Shown here in pieces: positions 37,017-45,603 of a DNA stretch of 64,000 nt; position 1 is the first letter of the stretch, and each line of letters starts with the position of its first letter. The stretch lies in assembly GCA_026989355.1 (NCBI GenBank), contig JALSJM010000002.1:491755-555754 (forward strand), in the 5' to 3' direction. Made by a program: the position numbers and the translations under genes. Origin of the DNA: Paracoccaceae bacterium. GTDB lineage: Bacteria; Pseudomonadota; Alphaproteobacteria; Rhodobacterales; Rhodobacteraceae. Below the pieces are notes generated by a model that was not told where the DNA came from, did not search any database, and worked only from the letters and a program-made list of their open reading frames with translations.

Positions 37017-38342
37017 TCAGAGCTTGCCCTCGTCCTCGAATATCTCGCTCCAGTCAATCACCAGGTCATCAAGGGCCTCTTTCGCGGTGCCCTGGCCGGC
37101 CACCACATAGGTGTGCACCCTGTCCTGCATGGCCTGCAGCAGTGAGGCATAGGCAGGCTCGGCCCAGAAATCCTTCACGATGGCCATTGATTCGAGGAAG
37201 GCCTTGTTGAAGGGTTGCTTGTCGGGAAAGTCCGGGGCCTCCACCACCGAACGCATGGCCGAGGCACCGCCCATGTCGGTCCAGCGTTGCTGGATCTCGG
37301 GCTGGGCGAACCACTTGATGTATTCAAGTGCGGCATCCTTCATGTCGGAGTTGGCGACGACCGAGATCCCCTGCCCGCCGAGCTGTGCGAAATGGCCGGC
37401 CGGTCCCGGCGGGTTGGCGAAATAGCCGGTGCGATCACCGCCCACGTTGGGGTCGGCGTTCACGCCGGGCCAGATGAAGGCAAAGTTCATCTGCAGTGCC
37501 ACCTGACCCGACTTGTAGGCGTCGATGGTTTCCGACATGTACCAGTCGGACGATCCCGGTGGCGTGCAACAATCGTAAAGCTCCTTGTAGAATTCGAGCC
37601 CCTTGACCGCGCCTTCGGAGTTCACCCAGCCGTCAAGCTCGGCATAGGGATTTTCGGGATTGCCGTATTCGAAACCGTAATTGTAGAGCACATTTGTGAC
37701 GCCCATGGTGATGCCTTCCGAGCCGCGCTCGGTATAGATTGCCGCGCCATAGACCGTCTTGCCGTCGATTTCGCGCCCCTGGAAGAATTCGGCGATGTCC
37801 TTCAGCTGTTCCAGATCCTTCGGCACGTCAAGATCGTAACCGTATTTCTGCTTGAATTCGGCCTGAAGTTCGGGGCGCGAGAACCAGTCCTTGCGATAGG
37901 TCCAGCCGACCACGTCGGCATAGGCCGGCAGGGCCCAGTAATTGGGTGTGCCCTTGGGCCATTCGGCATAGCCCGTCACCGTGGCCGGCAGGAAGTCGTC
38001 CATCGAGATGCCATTGGCCTCGAAGAAATCGTTGAGCTTGACATACTGTCCGTTCTCGGCCGCCCCGCCGATCCACTGGCTGTCGCCGATCATGAGATCG
38101 CACAGTTTGCCACCCGAGTTCAGCTCGTTCAGCATCCGATCCGCGAAATTCGGCCAGGGCACGAATTCGAATTCCATGTCGATGCCGGATTTTTCTTCGA
38201 AATCCTTGCTGAGTTCGACCAGCGCATTGGCCGGATCCCATGCCGCCCAGCAGAGCGTCATGCTTTCGGCCGAGGCATTCGTGGCGACCGTGGTGGAGAT
38301 GGACGCCACTGCGGCTGCCATCATGAATCTTGCAATCTTCAT
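37017..38342 (-). CDS. Extracellular solute-binding protein (family 1) of the DhaKL-linked importer
   Basis: A 441-residue periplasmic binding protein: a signal peptide (about residues 1-25, cleavage likely after ATNASA) followed by a class-I fold with LCWAAWDPANALVELSKDFE, SQWIGGAAENGQYVKL, LPAYADVVGWTYRKDW and DMKDAALEYIKWFAQPE. First gene of a seven-gene operon (binding protein, two permeases, small membrane protein, two ATPases, DhaKL). The ligand is unknown; the linked kinase suggests a small ketose or polyol. A LacI-like operator lies about 100 bases upstream. Confidence 0.93.
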   Translation of the reverse strand: MKIARFMMAAAVASISTTVATNASAESMTLCWAAWDPANALVELSKDFEEKSGIDMEFEFVPWPNFADRMLNELNSGGKLCDLMIGDSQWIGGAAENGQYVKLNDFFEANGISMDDFLPATVTGYAEWPKGTPNYWALPAYADVVGWTYRKDWFSRPELQAEFKQKYGYDLDVPKDLEQLKDIAEFFQGREIDGKTVYGAAIYTERGSEGITMGVTNVLYNYGFEYGNPENPYAELDGWVNSEGAVKGLEFYKELYDCCTPPGSSDWYMSETIDAYKSGQVALQMNFAFIWPGVNADPNVGGDRTGYFANPPGPAGHFAQLGGQGISVVANSDMKDAALEYIKWFAQPEIQQRWTDMGGASAMRSVVEAPDFPDKQPFNKAFLESMAIVKDFWAEPAYASLLQAMQDRVHTYVVAGQGTAKEALDDLVIDWSEIFEDEGKL

Positions 38343-38444
38343 CGGATCCTCCCTGGTTGTCGTGAAAGGCGCAAAGCCGTTGGCCGGCTCGTCTCTTTGT
38401 CAGGCAAGCCTAGGCGCCGTATATGGCTGCCGTCAATGAATTTT

Positions 38445-38460
38445 TGAGGCACGTGCATCA
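38445..38460. promoter_or_regulatory. LacI-type operator upstream of the importer operon
   Basis: TGAGGCACGTGCATCA is palindromic at 14 of 16 positions with a central CG, the form of LacI-family operators. It lies between the lacI-type gene and the binding-protein gene and matches a second site at 39587-39602 in 12 of 16 bases. Confidence 0.55.
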
Positions 38461-38513
38461 TATCGTTTTGAATCAATTGGTTATGGGATTTCCTGCTGAA
38501 AGGGCAGTTGCCG

Positions 38514-39545
38514 CTATTCGGGCATGTTTTCCCGCAGGGTGATCTCGATGCGGATGCGTTCCTGTGATTCCACGGTGTCAACACCATCAGCCCTGGCCCG
38601 CAATATCCGGATCGAACTTCGCACCAGATGGCCGACATCCTGCGTGATCACCGCATCCATCGTTCCGTCCAGCAGGCGGGCCCTTGTATGCGGGGTCAGT
38701 TCGTGGCCGATTATCACCGTGTTCTTCGCATGCCCGTCCGTTTCGAGGGTGTGCATGATGTCCTTGATGTCATGGTGCAGCAGATAAAGCCCGACAACGG
38801 GTGCGTTGCTGCGCAGGGCGGCGCGCAGAATTCGGGCCGTGCGTTGTGCATCGCCGCGGGTTTCCATCGAGGGGCATACCCTCAGACGGGGTGCATGGCG
38901 CGCCATGATCGATTCGAAACCGTGGCGTCTTTCCTGGCTGTCGCGTGAAAGCATGGTTTCGGTCAGCACCAGCACACTTCCCTTTCGTTCACCGGTGAAC
39001 CGGGCCATCAGCTGGCCGACGGTGCGGCCGGCTGCTTCGTTGTTGATGCCGACAAAACTGACGCTTTCGGCGTTGGGCTGGTTGGAAACGAAGGCGACAA
39101 CGGCGATGCCCCTTGCGCTCAGCCTCAGGATCGCATCGCGCACCTGAGGCGTTTCCGGTGTCATGATGGCGATGCCGTCGATTTCGGTTCGTGCCAGGTC
39201 GTCAAGCTGTGCGGCGATCCTGTGGGGGTTGTCCATCGGCCCCCGAACGACCGACACATTGATGCGGTCATGGGCCATGGCGCGGTTGGTTTCATCGACC
39301 GAGGCGCGAATCGCGTCAATGAATTCGTCATCGTGATCCGGCAGCAGGAACACCAGCCTGTATTCCTTGCGCCGCGCCAGGTTGGCGGCCGAGATGTCAC
39401 GCACGAAGGCGATTTCCTTGATGGCCCGGTTGACACGCTCGATGGTGGCCGGCCGCACGCCGGCTCTGGCATTCAGAACCCGGTCCACCGTTGCCAGGCT
39501 GACACCGGCGGCGCGTGCAAGGTCTTTTGTTGTCGGCCTGCCCAT
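38514..39545 (-). CDS. LacI-family transcriptional regulator
   Basis: A 343-residue regulator with an N-terminal helix-turn-helix (TTKDLARAAGVSLATVDRVLN) and hinge, followed by a periplasmic-binding-like effector domain (YRLVFLLPDHDDEFIDAIR onward). AAGGAGG eight bases or so before ATG 39545 fixes the start over an upstream ATG. It lies directly upstream of the importer operon on the same strand and probably controls that operon and itself through the two TGA(N10)TCA sites. The effector is likely the imported sugar or its phosphate. Confidence 0.92.
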   Translation of the reverse strand: MGRPTTKDLARAAGVSLATVDRVLNARAGVRPATIERVNRAIKEIAFVRDISAANLARRKEYRLVFLLPDHDDEFIDAIRASVDETNRAMAHDRINVSVVRGPMDNPHRIAAQLDDLARTEIDGIAIMTPETPQVRDAILRLSARGIAVVAFVSNQPNAESVSFVGINNEAAGRTVGQLMARFTGERKGSVLVLTETMLSRDSQERRHGFESIMARHAPRLRVCPSMETRGDAQRTARILRAALRSNAPVVGLYLLHHDIKDIMHTLETDGHAKNTVIIGHELTPHTRARLLDGTMDAVITQDVGHLVRSSIRILRARADGVDTVESQERIRIEITLRENMPE

Positions 39546-39586
39546 GCACCCCTCCTTACGTGGTGGCACACCATAGGCAAGGGGTG

Positions 39587-39602
39587 TGAGGTGCGTCAAT
39601 CA
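39587..39602. promoter_or_regulatory. LacI-type operator upstream of the regulator gene
   Basis: TGAGGTGCGTCAATCA lies 42 bases upstream of the regulator start and agrees with the operator at 38445 in 12 of 16 bases, with TGA/TCA ends and a central CGT. This placement suggests autoregulation. Confidence 0.5.
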
Positions 39603-39621
39603 CCCGTGCCGCGCCGGCTGG

Positions 39622-41109
39622 TCAGATCTGTTCGCGCCGTGGCTTGTGCACATGTTTCCAGTAGGAATAGAGCGGTGGAATCAGCAGCAGTGCGATCAGT
39701 CCCCACATTGCCTTGGCGATCGGGCTTTCTATGAAGATCAGGGGTGATCCGTGGCCGATGATCATGCCCTGGGTGAACCCGCCTTCGGCAATCGGCCCGA
39801 GGATCAGCCCGAGGATCAGCGCTTCTAGCGAATAGCCCAGTTTCTTCAGCACCAGCCCGCCAAGCGCAAAGGCGATCATCAGATAGACATCGAACACCGA
39901 ATTGTTGAGCGCATAGGAACCGAGCACCGCGAAGGCGCTCACCACCGGAACCATAAGAGCCGGCGGCACCAGTGCGATACGCGCAAGGTAGGGAGCGAAA
40001 GCAAGCCCGACAATCAGGAAAACGCCATTGGCCACAAACAGGGAAAGAATGAAGGGATAGGTGCGGTCTGCATATTCGGTGAACAGATCGGGGCCCGGAA
40101 TCATGCCGTGGATGATGAAGGCCCCCATCAGCGCAGCGGCCACCGAGTTGCCGGGAATGCCAAGCGTGATCGTGGGCACGAGCGAGCCACCCACACAGCC
40201 GTTGTTGCCGGCCTCGGCCGCGGCGATCCCTTCCGGATTGCCCTTGCCGAACAGCTCCTTCATCTTTGAGATCCGCTTGGAAATGTTATACGAGATGAAG
40301 GCCGCGATCGTCGCTCCTTCCCCTGGCAGGATGCCGATCACCGTGCCGGTGCCAGAACCCAGTGCGATCGGCTTGGCGATGCCGGGGGGAAGGGGTTCGC
40401 TTTTCTGCTTCACTTCAAGCGCCGAGGTATCGATTCTGTGCTGGCGCTGCCCGGCCAGTTCCAGCATCTGGATCATGGAGAACAGCCCGATCAGGGCGGG
40501 CATGAAATCGATTCCGTCCACCAGCTCGACAAGGCCCATGGTATAGCGCAGGCTGCCTGACATGTCGTCGGTGCCGATGATGGCAATGACCATTCCCAGA
40601 ACCCCGGCGATCAGGGCCTTTATCAGCGAGGTGTTCTCGTCGGCGATCGAGATGATCCCCGCAAGTCCCATCAGCGCCAGCAGAAAGGTTTCGGCGGGGC
40701 CGAAGGCCAGGGCCTGTCGGGCCAGAAAAGGTGCAAACATCAGCAGCACGAAGGCCGAGAAGGTGCCGCCGCAGAACGAGGCGATCACCGAAACCTTGAG
40801 CGCAAGCCCCCCGCGGCCCTGCCGGCTCATGGGATAGCCTTCGATGGCAGTGGCCACAGCTGCAGGCGTGCCCGGGGTGTTGAGCAGGATCGCCGGGATC
40901 GAGCCGCCATACATGGCACCGCAATAGATGCCGCCAAGAAGCATCAGCCCGGCTGTCGGATCCATGGTATAGGTGAAGGGCACCAGAAGACCCACGGCCA
41001 TGGTTGCCGTAAGCCCCGGCATGCCGCCGATTGCCACGCCGGCGACGGTGCCGATCAGTATGGTTATCAGGGATTGAAAGGTGAAGACGATCGAAAGGTA
41101 TTCAAGCAT
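39622..41109 (-). CDS. tctA: Tripartite tricarboxylate transporter, large permease TctA
   Basis: A 495-residue membrane protein with about twelve helices. Family motifs are GGMPGLTATMAVGLLVPFT near the N-terminus and GLVFTPQ-independent blocks such as LNTPGTPAAVATAIEGYPM and ILPGEGATIAAFISYN. It forms the main channel of a sodium-coupled carboxylate importer with TctB and the binding protein TctC. The order on this strand is tctC-tctB-tctA; the tctC gene is frameshifted, so this system may lack its binding protein. Confidence 0.95.
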   Translation of the reverse strand: MLEYLSIVFTFQSLITILIGTVAGVAIGGMPGLTATMAVGLLVPFTYTMDPTAGLMLLGGIYCGAMYGGSIPAILLNTPGTPAAVATAIEGYPMSRQGRGGLALKVSVIASFCGGTFSAFVLLMFAPFLARQALAFGPAETFLLALMGLAGIISIADENTSLIKALIAGVLGMVIAIIGTDDMSGSLRYTMGLVELVDGIDFMPALIGLFSMIQMLELAGQRQHRIDTSALEVKQKSEPLPPGIAKPIALGSGTGTVIGILPGEGATIAAFISYNISKRISKMKELFGKGNPEGIAAAEAGNNGCVGGSLVPTITLGIPGNSVAAALMGAFIIHGMIPGPDLFTEYADRTYPFILSLFVANGVFLIVGLAFAPYLARIALVPPALMVPVVSAFAVLGSYALNNSVFDVYLMIAFALGGLVLKKLGYSLEALILGLILGPIAEGGFTQGMIIGHGSPLIFIESPIAKAMWGLIALLLIPPLYSYWKHVHKPRREQI

Positions 41110-41121
41110 GGTGCGGCACCA

Positions 41122-41565
41122 TCAGAAGGTAATGCCCGGAAGGTGAACTCCGAGAAGTTTTATGAATACGAGCCAGACGAAGATCAGTACCCCGGCCGTG
41201 GTCAGGAAGATCACCCGTTTGCGACGATACCCCAGCATCCGCGCAACCAGCGGTATGAATATCCCCGCCGAGACGAAGAAACCGAGCGGTTCGAACAGCA
41301 CGGCAAATCCGGCAAGAGCGGCCAGCAGCCCCAGGAAACGGGGCAGGTGTCCCGTGAGGCGAAGAGGGTCGGTGCTTCTATCTTTCAGAAGGCTGTAGCC
41401 AAGCTGAACGGCACTCAGCCCTCCGATGAACACGGCAAGGAAGCGCACATAATTCGCCGAGGTCGTCTTGGCAATACCGGGATAGCTGGCCGTGCTGGCG
41501 TAAAGCAGCACGGCCATGCCGATGAACAGCGCCAGAACGGCGCGGTCAACCCATTTGCGACTCAT
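41122..41565 (-). CDS. tctB: Tripartite tricarboxylate transporter, small membrane subunit TctB
   Basis: A 147-residue protein with four predicted helices (AVLALFIGMAVLLYAS, FLAVFIGGLSAVQLGY, FLGLLAALAGFAVLFEPLGF, VIFLTTAGVLIFVWLVF) and the DUF1468/TctB pattern. It lies 12 bases before tctA and seven after the tctC remnant. Confidence 0.9.
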   Translation of the reverse strand: MSRKWVDRAVLALFIGMAVLLYASTASYPGIAKTTSANYVRFLAVFIGGLSAVQLGYSLLKDRSTDPLRLTGHLPRFLGLLAALAGFAVLFEPLGFFVSAGIFIPLVARMLGYRRKRVIFLTTAGVLIFVWLVFIKLLGVHLPGITF

Positions 41566-41572
41566 CCGGAAT

Positions 41573-42519
41573 TTACCAGGGTGCTTTGTCGTAAACCGCC
41601 TTGGTCTGTTCCTGCAGCTCTTTCAGATAGGCCAGATAATCCCCGCCCGCCATCGGCAGCAGGAAGATCGCCCCCTTCTTGGCGTTGGCCTTGAATTCAT
41701 CCGATGCCATGATTTCGGCCAGCATGGTATCAAGCTGCCCCTGAATGTCGGTATCAACTCCGGCCGGGGCCACGAAACCGCGGGTGGCGCGCATCAGCAC
41801 CTCATATCCCTGTTCCCTGGCGGTGGGCATGTCGGGCAGGTGTTCGTCGCGCTCCTCGGTCAGAAGCGCGATGATGCGGGCGTCGCCCGCGTTGTGCTGC
41901 TTGATCATCTGCGAAAGGTTCATGAAGGCGGCATCGACATGGCCGCCCAGAATGGCGGCTTTCTGTTCGGTCGAGCCCTTGGTCGGCAGCAGGTTGAAGG
42001 TTACGCCGGTCAGCTCCTCGAACTGTTTCGCAGCCAGGAAGTCGTCCGAACCGATACCGTTCACCGCAACCGTCAGAGAGCCGGCTTTTGCAGCTTCTGC
42101 AAGATCGCCCATTGTCTTGATCGGGCTGTCCTTCGGCACGGCGACAATGCCGGGATCCTGTGCCACGTTGCCCATCACATGGAAACTGTCCAGCGTGTAC
42201 TGGGCGCGCCCCGAAACGACATGGGCCACCAGTTGCGGTGTAAAGACAAGGCCGATGGTATAGCCATCGGGCCTGGCGCGGGCGATCTCTTCGAAACCTT
42301 TCTGTCCGCCCGATCCGGGCACGTTCCGGATAACGAACTCGAAACCGTCGTAGTTTTCTCGGCCAGTTCCGTAAACAGTCGCGCGGTGCGGTCGGTTGAT
42401 CCACCGGCCTTTGAGGGCACGATGATGGTGATGGCCTGCTCGGGATATTCGGCAAGCGTGGCCGTGGCCGAAAGCCCGAAGGCAAAGGCAAGCCCGGTGA
42501 GGATGGTTTTCTTCAGCAT
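41573..42519 (-). pseudogene. tctC: Frameshifted TctC periplasmic binding protein
   Basis: The first part (MLKKTILTGLAFAFGLSATA, signal peptide, then YPEQAITIIVPSKAGGSTDR and TARLFTELAEK) reads in one frame and the rest (FEFVIRNVPGSGGQKGFEEI to QTKAVYDKAPW) in another. The switch occurs at a run of four A on the coding strand (T at 42354-42357); a fifth A would restore ELAEKNYDGFEFVIRNV without loss. Everything else, including signal peptide and C-terminus, is intact, so this is a very recent mutation, a phase-variable or slippery tract, or a sequencing error. TctC proteins deliver carboxylates to TctAB. Confidence 0.85.
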
Positions 42520-42700
42520 GTTGTCATCTCCCTGTCCTGATGAGCAGCCGCCTTGTCTGCCGGCCCTCTGCTGATGGTGGCTCTCTTGTAGCGTTGAAAG
42601 CGGCCTCTGTCACCTGGTCGTGAAACGATCGGTCCGGGCAGGTATGACAGGCACCTTTTTCGCTTGATCATGTTTCAATACGGCAGTTCGGCAGGCGCCC

Positions 42701-43663
42701 TCAGGCGGCAAGCCCCTTGCTGCCGATCTCAAGATATTTGCGGCGCCGGTGTTTCAGGATTGTCTCGGGCTTCTTCCTGCGGAATTCCCGGAGCGCGCTT
42801 TCAAGAGCGCGGCCCACGGCCTCGATCGTTGCCTTGCGGTCGCGCTGGGCACCGCCGACCGGCTCTTTTACAACCACGTCGGCCACACCCAGCCTGTGCA
42901 GGTCTTGCGCTGTCAGCTTCAGGGCCTCGGCTGCCTCGCGCATCTTTTCGGCGTCCTTCCACAGGATCGACGCACAGCCTTCGGGCGAGATCACCGAATA
43001 GATTGAATGCTCGAGCATGATCAGCTTGTTCGCTGTTGCCAGAGCCACGGCGCCGCCCGAGCCGCCCTCGCCGATGATCACCGAAATGAGCGGCACTCCA
43101 AGCCGCAGGCATTTCTCGGTCGAGCGGGCGATCGCTTCGGACTGGCCGCGCTCTTCTGCGCCCTTGCCGGGATAGGCGCCGGGGGTGTCTACCAGAGTGA
43201 TTACCGGGAGAGAGAAGCGATCGGCCAGGTCCATCAGGCGGATCGCCTTGCGATAACCCTCGGGACGGGCCATGCCGAAATTGCGTTCGATGCGCGATTT
43301 CGTGTCATGCCCCTTCTCGAGGCCGATTACCACGACGGGATGGTCGTTGAACCGTGCCAGCCCCCCCATTACCGCATGATCATCGGCGAAGTTCCGGTCT
43401 CCGGCAAGCGGGGTGTATTCGTTGAACAGGGTTTCGATGTAATCGCGCGCATGGGGGCGATCGGGATGGCGGGCCACCTGGCATTTGCGCCAGGGGGTAA
43501 GATTTTCGTAAAGTTCGGCAAGCAGGGCTTCGGCCTTGGCATCAAGCGCGGCGGCCTCCTTTTCCACGTCCATCTCTTCGTTCTGTCGTGCAAGGGCGCG
43601 CAGTTCCTCGGCCTTGCCTTCGATTTCGGCCAGAGGTCTTTCGAAATCCAGATAATTGTTCAT
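42701..43663 (-). CDS. accA: Acetyl-CoA carboxylase carboxyltransferase subunit alpha
   Basis: A 320-residue Acc[22 protein letters not shown] at the N-terminus, [20 protein letters not shown], the crotonase-fold segment [20 protein letters not shown] and [22 protein letters not shown]. With AccD it transfers carboxyl from biotin to acetyl-CoA, forming malonyl-CoA for fatty acids. accD is not in the window, as usual for alphaproteobacteria. Start chosen at the conserved MNNYLDFE with GGAG upstream. Confidence 0.96.
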   Translation of the reverse strand: MNNYLDFERPLAEIEGKAEELRALARQNEEMDVEKEAAALDAKAEALLAELYENLTPWRKCQVARHPDRPHARDYIETLFNEYTPLAGDRNFADDHAVMGGLARFNDHPVVVIGLEKGHDTKSRIERNFGMARPEGYRKAIRLMDLADRFSLPVITLVDTPGAYPGKGAEERGQSEAIARSTEKCLRLGVPLISVIIGEGGSGGAVALATANKLIMLEHSIYSVISPEGCASILWKDAEKMREAAEALKLTAQDLHRLGVADVVVKEPVGGAQRDRKATIEAVGRALESALREFRRKKPETILKHRRRKYLEIGSKGLAA

Positions 43664-43784
43664 GGAGCACTCCGCTTTCGATCGTATCGTTATATGACGA
43701 TGCCGCATCCGATTTGCAACATGGGATGCCGCGGGAGCGATCTGCCGGCGGGTGCCGTCGGGCCGCTGTGTGGGTGGCGCCGGA

Positions 43785-44417
43785 TCAGGATGCCGGCAGC
43801 CCGAGCGTGGCGCGCAGGGCAGGTTCGGGAGAACTCAGGACTGGCTGCGACAGGGCCTGGGCCAGGAAGGGGCAGGCCGCGCTCATGCTGGCCTGAGCCA
43901 GAACCACCGCCTTCGTGTCGCGGAAAGCTGCAAGGTGGGTACGAATGGCCGTGGCAATCCTTTCGGCGAAAGCGGCCTCATCGCCACTTTCGAACGCAGG
44001 CCAGGCCTCGGTAATTTCAAGAGCGCGTATGTGTGGCCGGTGGCCGGTCTGCTCAAGGCATTCGGCCAGCAGCGCCATGCTGGGCGCACAGGTGCTTTCA
44101 AGGCAATAGGCCATCAGGACCGGTGCACCAAACCGTGCGGCAGCCTGCATCATGGGGCGATCGATACGCATTGCACCGGCTGCATCGGCCAGGGGGCCAA
44201 GGGTGCTGCAGGTGCACAGCACGGGTGCACGGCTGACCTGCACGAAATCGGTGAACGCGGCCTTCAGATCGTCGGTGATACCATGTTTCTGGGCGCGTTC
44301 CAGCCATTCCGGGCGGGTTTCATGCGCAAGCCGGGCCTTCGGCGCGATTCGTGCCGCAAGGCGATCAAAACGCGCAATATGCGTTTCGCTCGTATGCAGC
44401 AGGACAAGATCAGCCAT
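43785..44417 (-). CDS. Aspartate/glutamate racemase-superfamily-like protein
   Basis: A 210-residue protein that overlaps mcl1 by eight bases, so it is co-translated with it. It shows the superfamily pattern [15 protein letters not shown], then [18 protein letters not shown] with the first catalytic cysteine context (CxT), and a second half where the expected second cysteine motif is replaced by [16 protein letters not shown]. With one canonical cysteine missing it may not be a racemase; it might be a decarboxylase-like or binding member. The link with mcl1 suggests a role around malyl/methylmalyl-CoA or glyoxylate metabolism, which is inference. Confidence 0.6.
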   Translation of the reverse strand: MADLVLLHTSETHIARFDRLAARIAPKARLAHETRPEWLERAQKHGITDDLKAAFTDFVQVSRAPVLCTCSTLGPLADAAGAMRIDRPMMQAAARFGAPVLMAYCLESTCAPSMALLAECLEQTGHRPHIRALEITEAWPAFESGDEAAFAERIATAIRTHLAAFRDTKAVVLAQASMSAACPFLAQALSQPVLSSPEPALRATLGLPAS

Positions 44418-45366
44418 CGATCATCTCGGCCTGTTTCACGATGACCTCGGCCTGCCTGATGCTGGCGATGTCCACCAGGCGCCCCTTGTAAACCGTTGCC
44501 CCGGCGCCGTCCTTCCTGGCCTGTTCCATTGCTGCCAGGATCTCGCGCGCCTCGGCGACCTGTTCGGCAGACGGCGTGAACACCTCGTTTGCCAGTGCAA
44601 TCTGTTTCGGGTGTATTGCCCATTTGCCGACCATGCCCAGCGTCGCCGAGCGGCGCGCCTGGGCGATGAAACCTTCGTCGTCCGAGAAGTCTCCGAACGG
44701 CCCGTCCACCGGCAGAACACCATGGGTGCGGCAGGCAGCCACGATCGCGGTCTGCGCCCAGTGCCAGGGATCGCCCCAGTATTTCTGCCCCTCGTGCAGC
44801 ATGTAGTAGTTTTCCTGGGTGCCGCCGATGCCGGTTGTCTGCATGCCCATGGAGGCGGCAAAATCGGCGGCGCCAAGGCTCATTGCCTGAAGGCGGGGCG
44901 AGGCCGCGGCGATTTCCTCGACATGGGCGATGCCGGCTGCACTTTCGATGATCACTTCGAGGCTGATCCGCCTGCTGCGCCCCCTTGCGGCTTCGATGGC
45001 GCTCACAAGGGCATCGACGGCATAGACATCCGCAGCATTGCCTACCTTCGGAATCATGATCTGATCAAGCCGCTCGGATGCGTTTTCCAGCAGTTCCACC
45101 ACGTCGCGATACCAGAAAGGCGTGTCCAGTCCATTGATCCGGACACTCAGATGCTTGTTGCCCCAGTCGATGTCTCCGATCGCGCAGATCACGTTTCTGC
45201 GGGCGGTTTCCTTGTCGTCAGGGGCGACGCTGTCTTCGAGATCCAGATTGATCACATCGGCTGCACTGGTCGCCATCTTCTCGAAGATTGCAGGGCGTGA
45301 ACCCGGGCCGAAGAGCTGACAGCGATTGAGACGTGCAGGCGGCGAGGGCTGGATGAGAAAGCTCAT
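44410..45366 (-). CDS. mcl1: L-malyl-CoA/beta-methylmalyl-CoA lyase
   Basis: A 318-residue CitE/HpcH-type lyase that, from memory, is very close to the Rhodobacter sphaeroides Mcl1: NRCQLFGPGSRPAIFEKMA, INLDLEDSVAPDDKE, IMIPKVGNAADVYAVDALV, VIIESAAGIAHVEEI, LGAADFAASMGMQTTGIGG and GKWAIHPKQIALANEVF. It cleaves beta-methylmalyl-CoA to glyoxylate and propionyl-CoA and condenses glyoxylate with acetyl-CoA in the ethylmalonyl-CoA pathway. It overlaps the racemase-like gene and is divergent from dgcN. Confidence 0.96.
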   Translation of the reverse strand: MSFLIQPSPPARLNRCQLFGPGSRPAIFEKMATSAADVINLDLEDSVAPDDKETARRNVICAIGDIDWGNKHLSVRINGLDTPFWYRDVVELLENASERLDQIMIPKVGNAADVYAVDALVSAIEAARGRSRRISLEVIIESAAGIAHVEEIAAASPRLQAMSLGAADFAASMGMQTTGIGGTQENYYMLHEGQKYWGDPWHWAQTAIVAACRTHGVLPVDGPFGDFSDDEGFIAQARRSATLGMVGKWAIHPKQIALANEVFTPSAEQVAEAREILAAMEQARKDGAGATVYKGRLVDIASIRQAEVIVKQAEMIDG

Positions 45367-45537
45367 TTCAGGGCGCCTTTCAGCAAGGAAACTTCGTATG
45401 TTGCGGGTTGGTGGATATGATATTGCTCAGGAAACGGCAAGCGATGGTTTTCAGCGGCACGCTTGATGCTGCCCGGAGAAATATCCCGGAATAGCCCCCT
45501 GTTTTCGGAAAATCTGTGAAAATGATCCTTTGATATG

Positions 45538-45565
45538 CACGAAATGCAATAATTTTGCGTTCGTG
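45538..45565. promoter_or_regulatory. Inverted repeat between mcl1 and dgcN
   Basis: CACGAA (45538-45543) faces TTCGTG (45560-45565), and the arms extend as an imperfect dyad (ATGCAA inside, TTTGCG opposite) around TAATT. It lies 38 bases before the dgcN start in a 237-base divergent spacer that otherwise holds no gene, so it could be an operator for either side. Confidence 0.35.
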
Positions 45566-45603
45566 TTGCCGTATTTTCTCGTGAAACAACACGGGAGGCG
45601 AAG

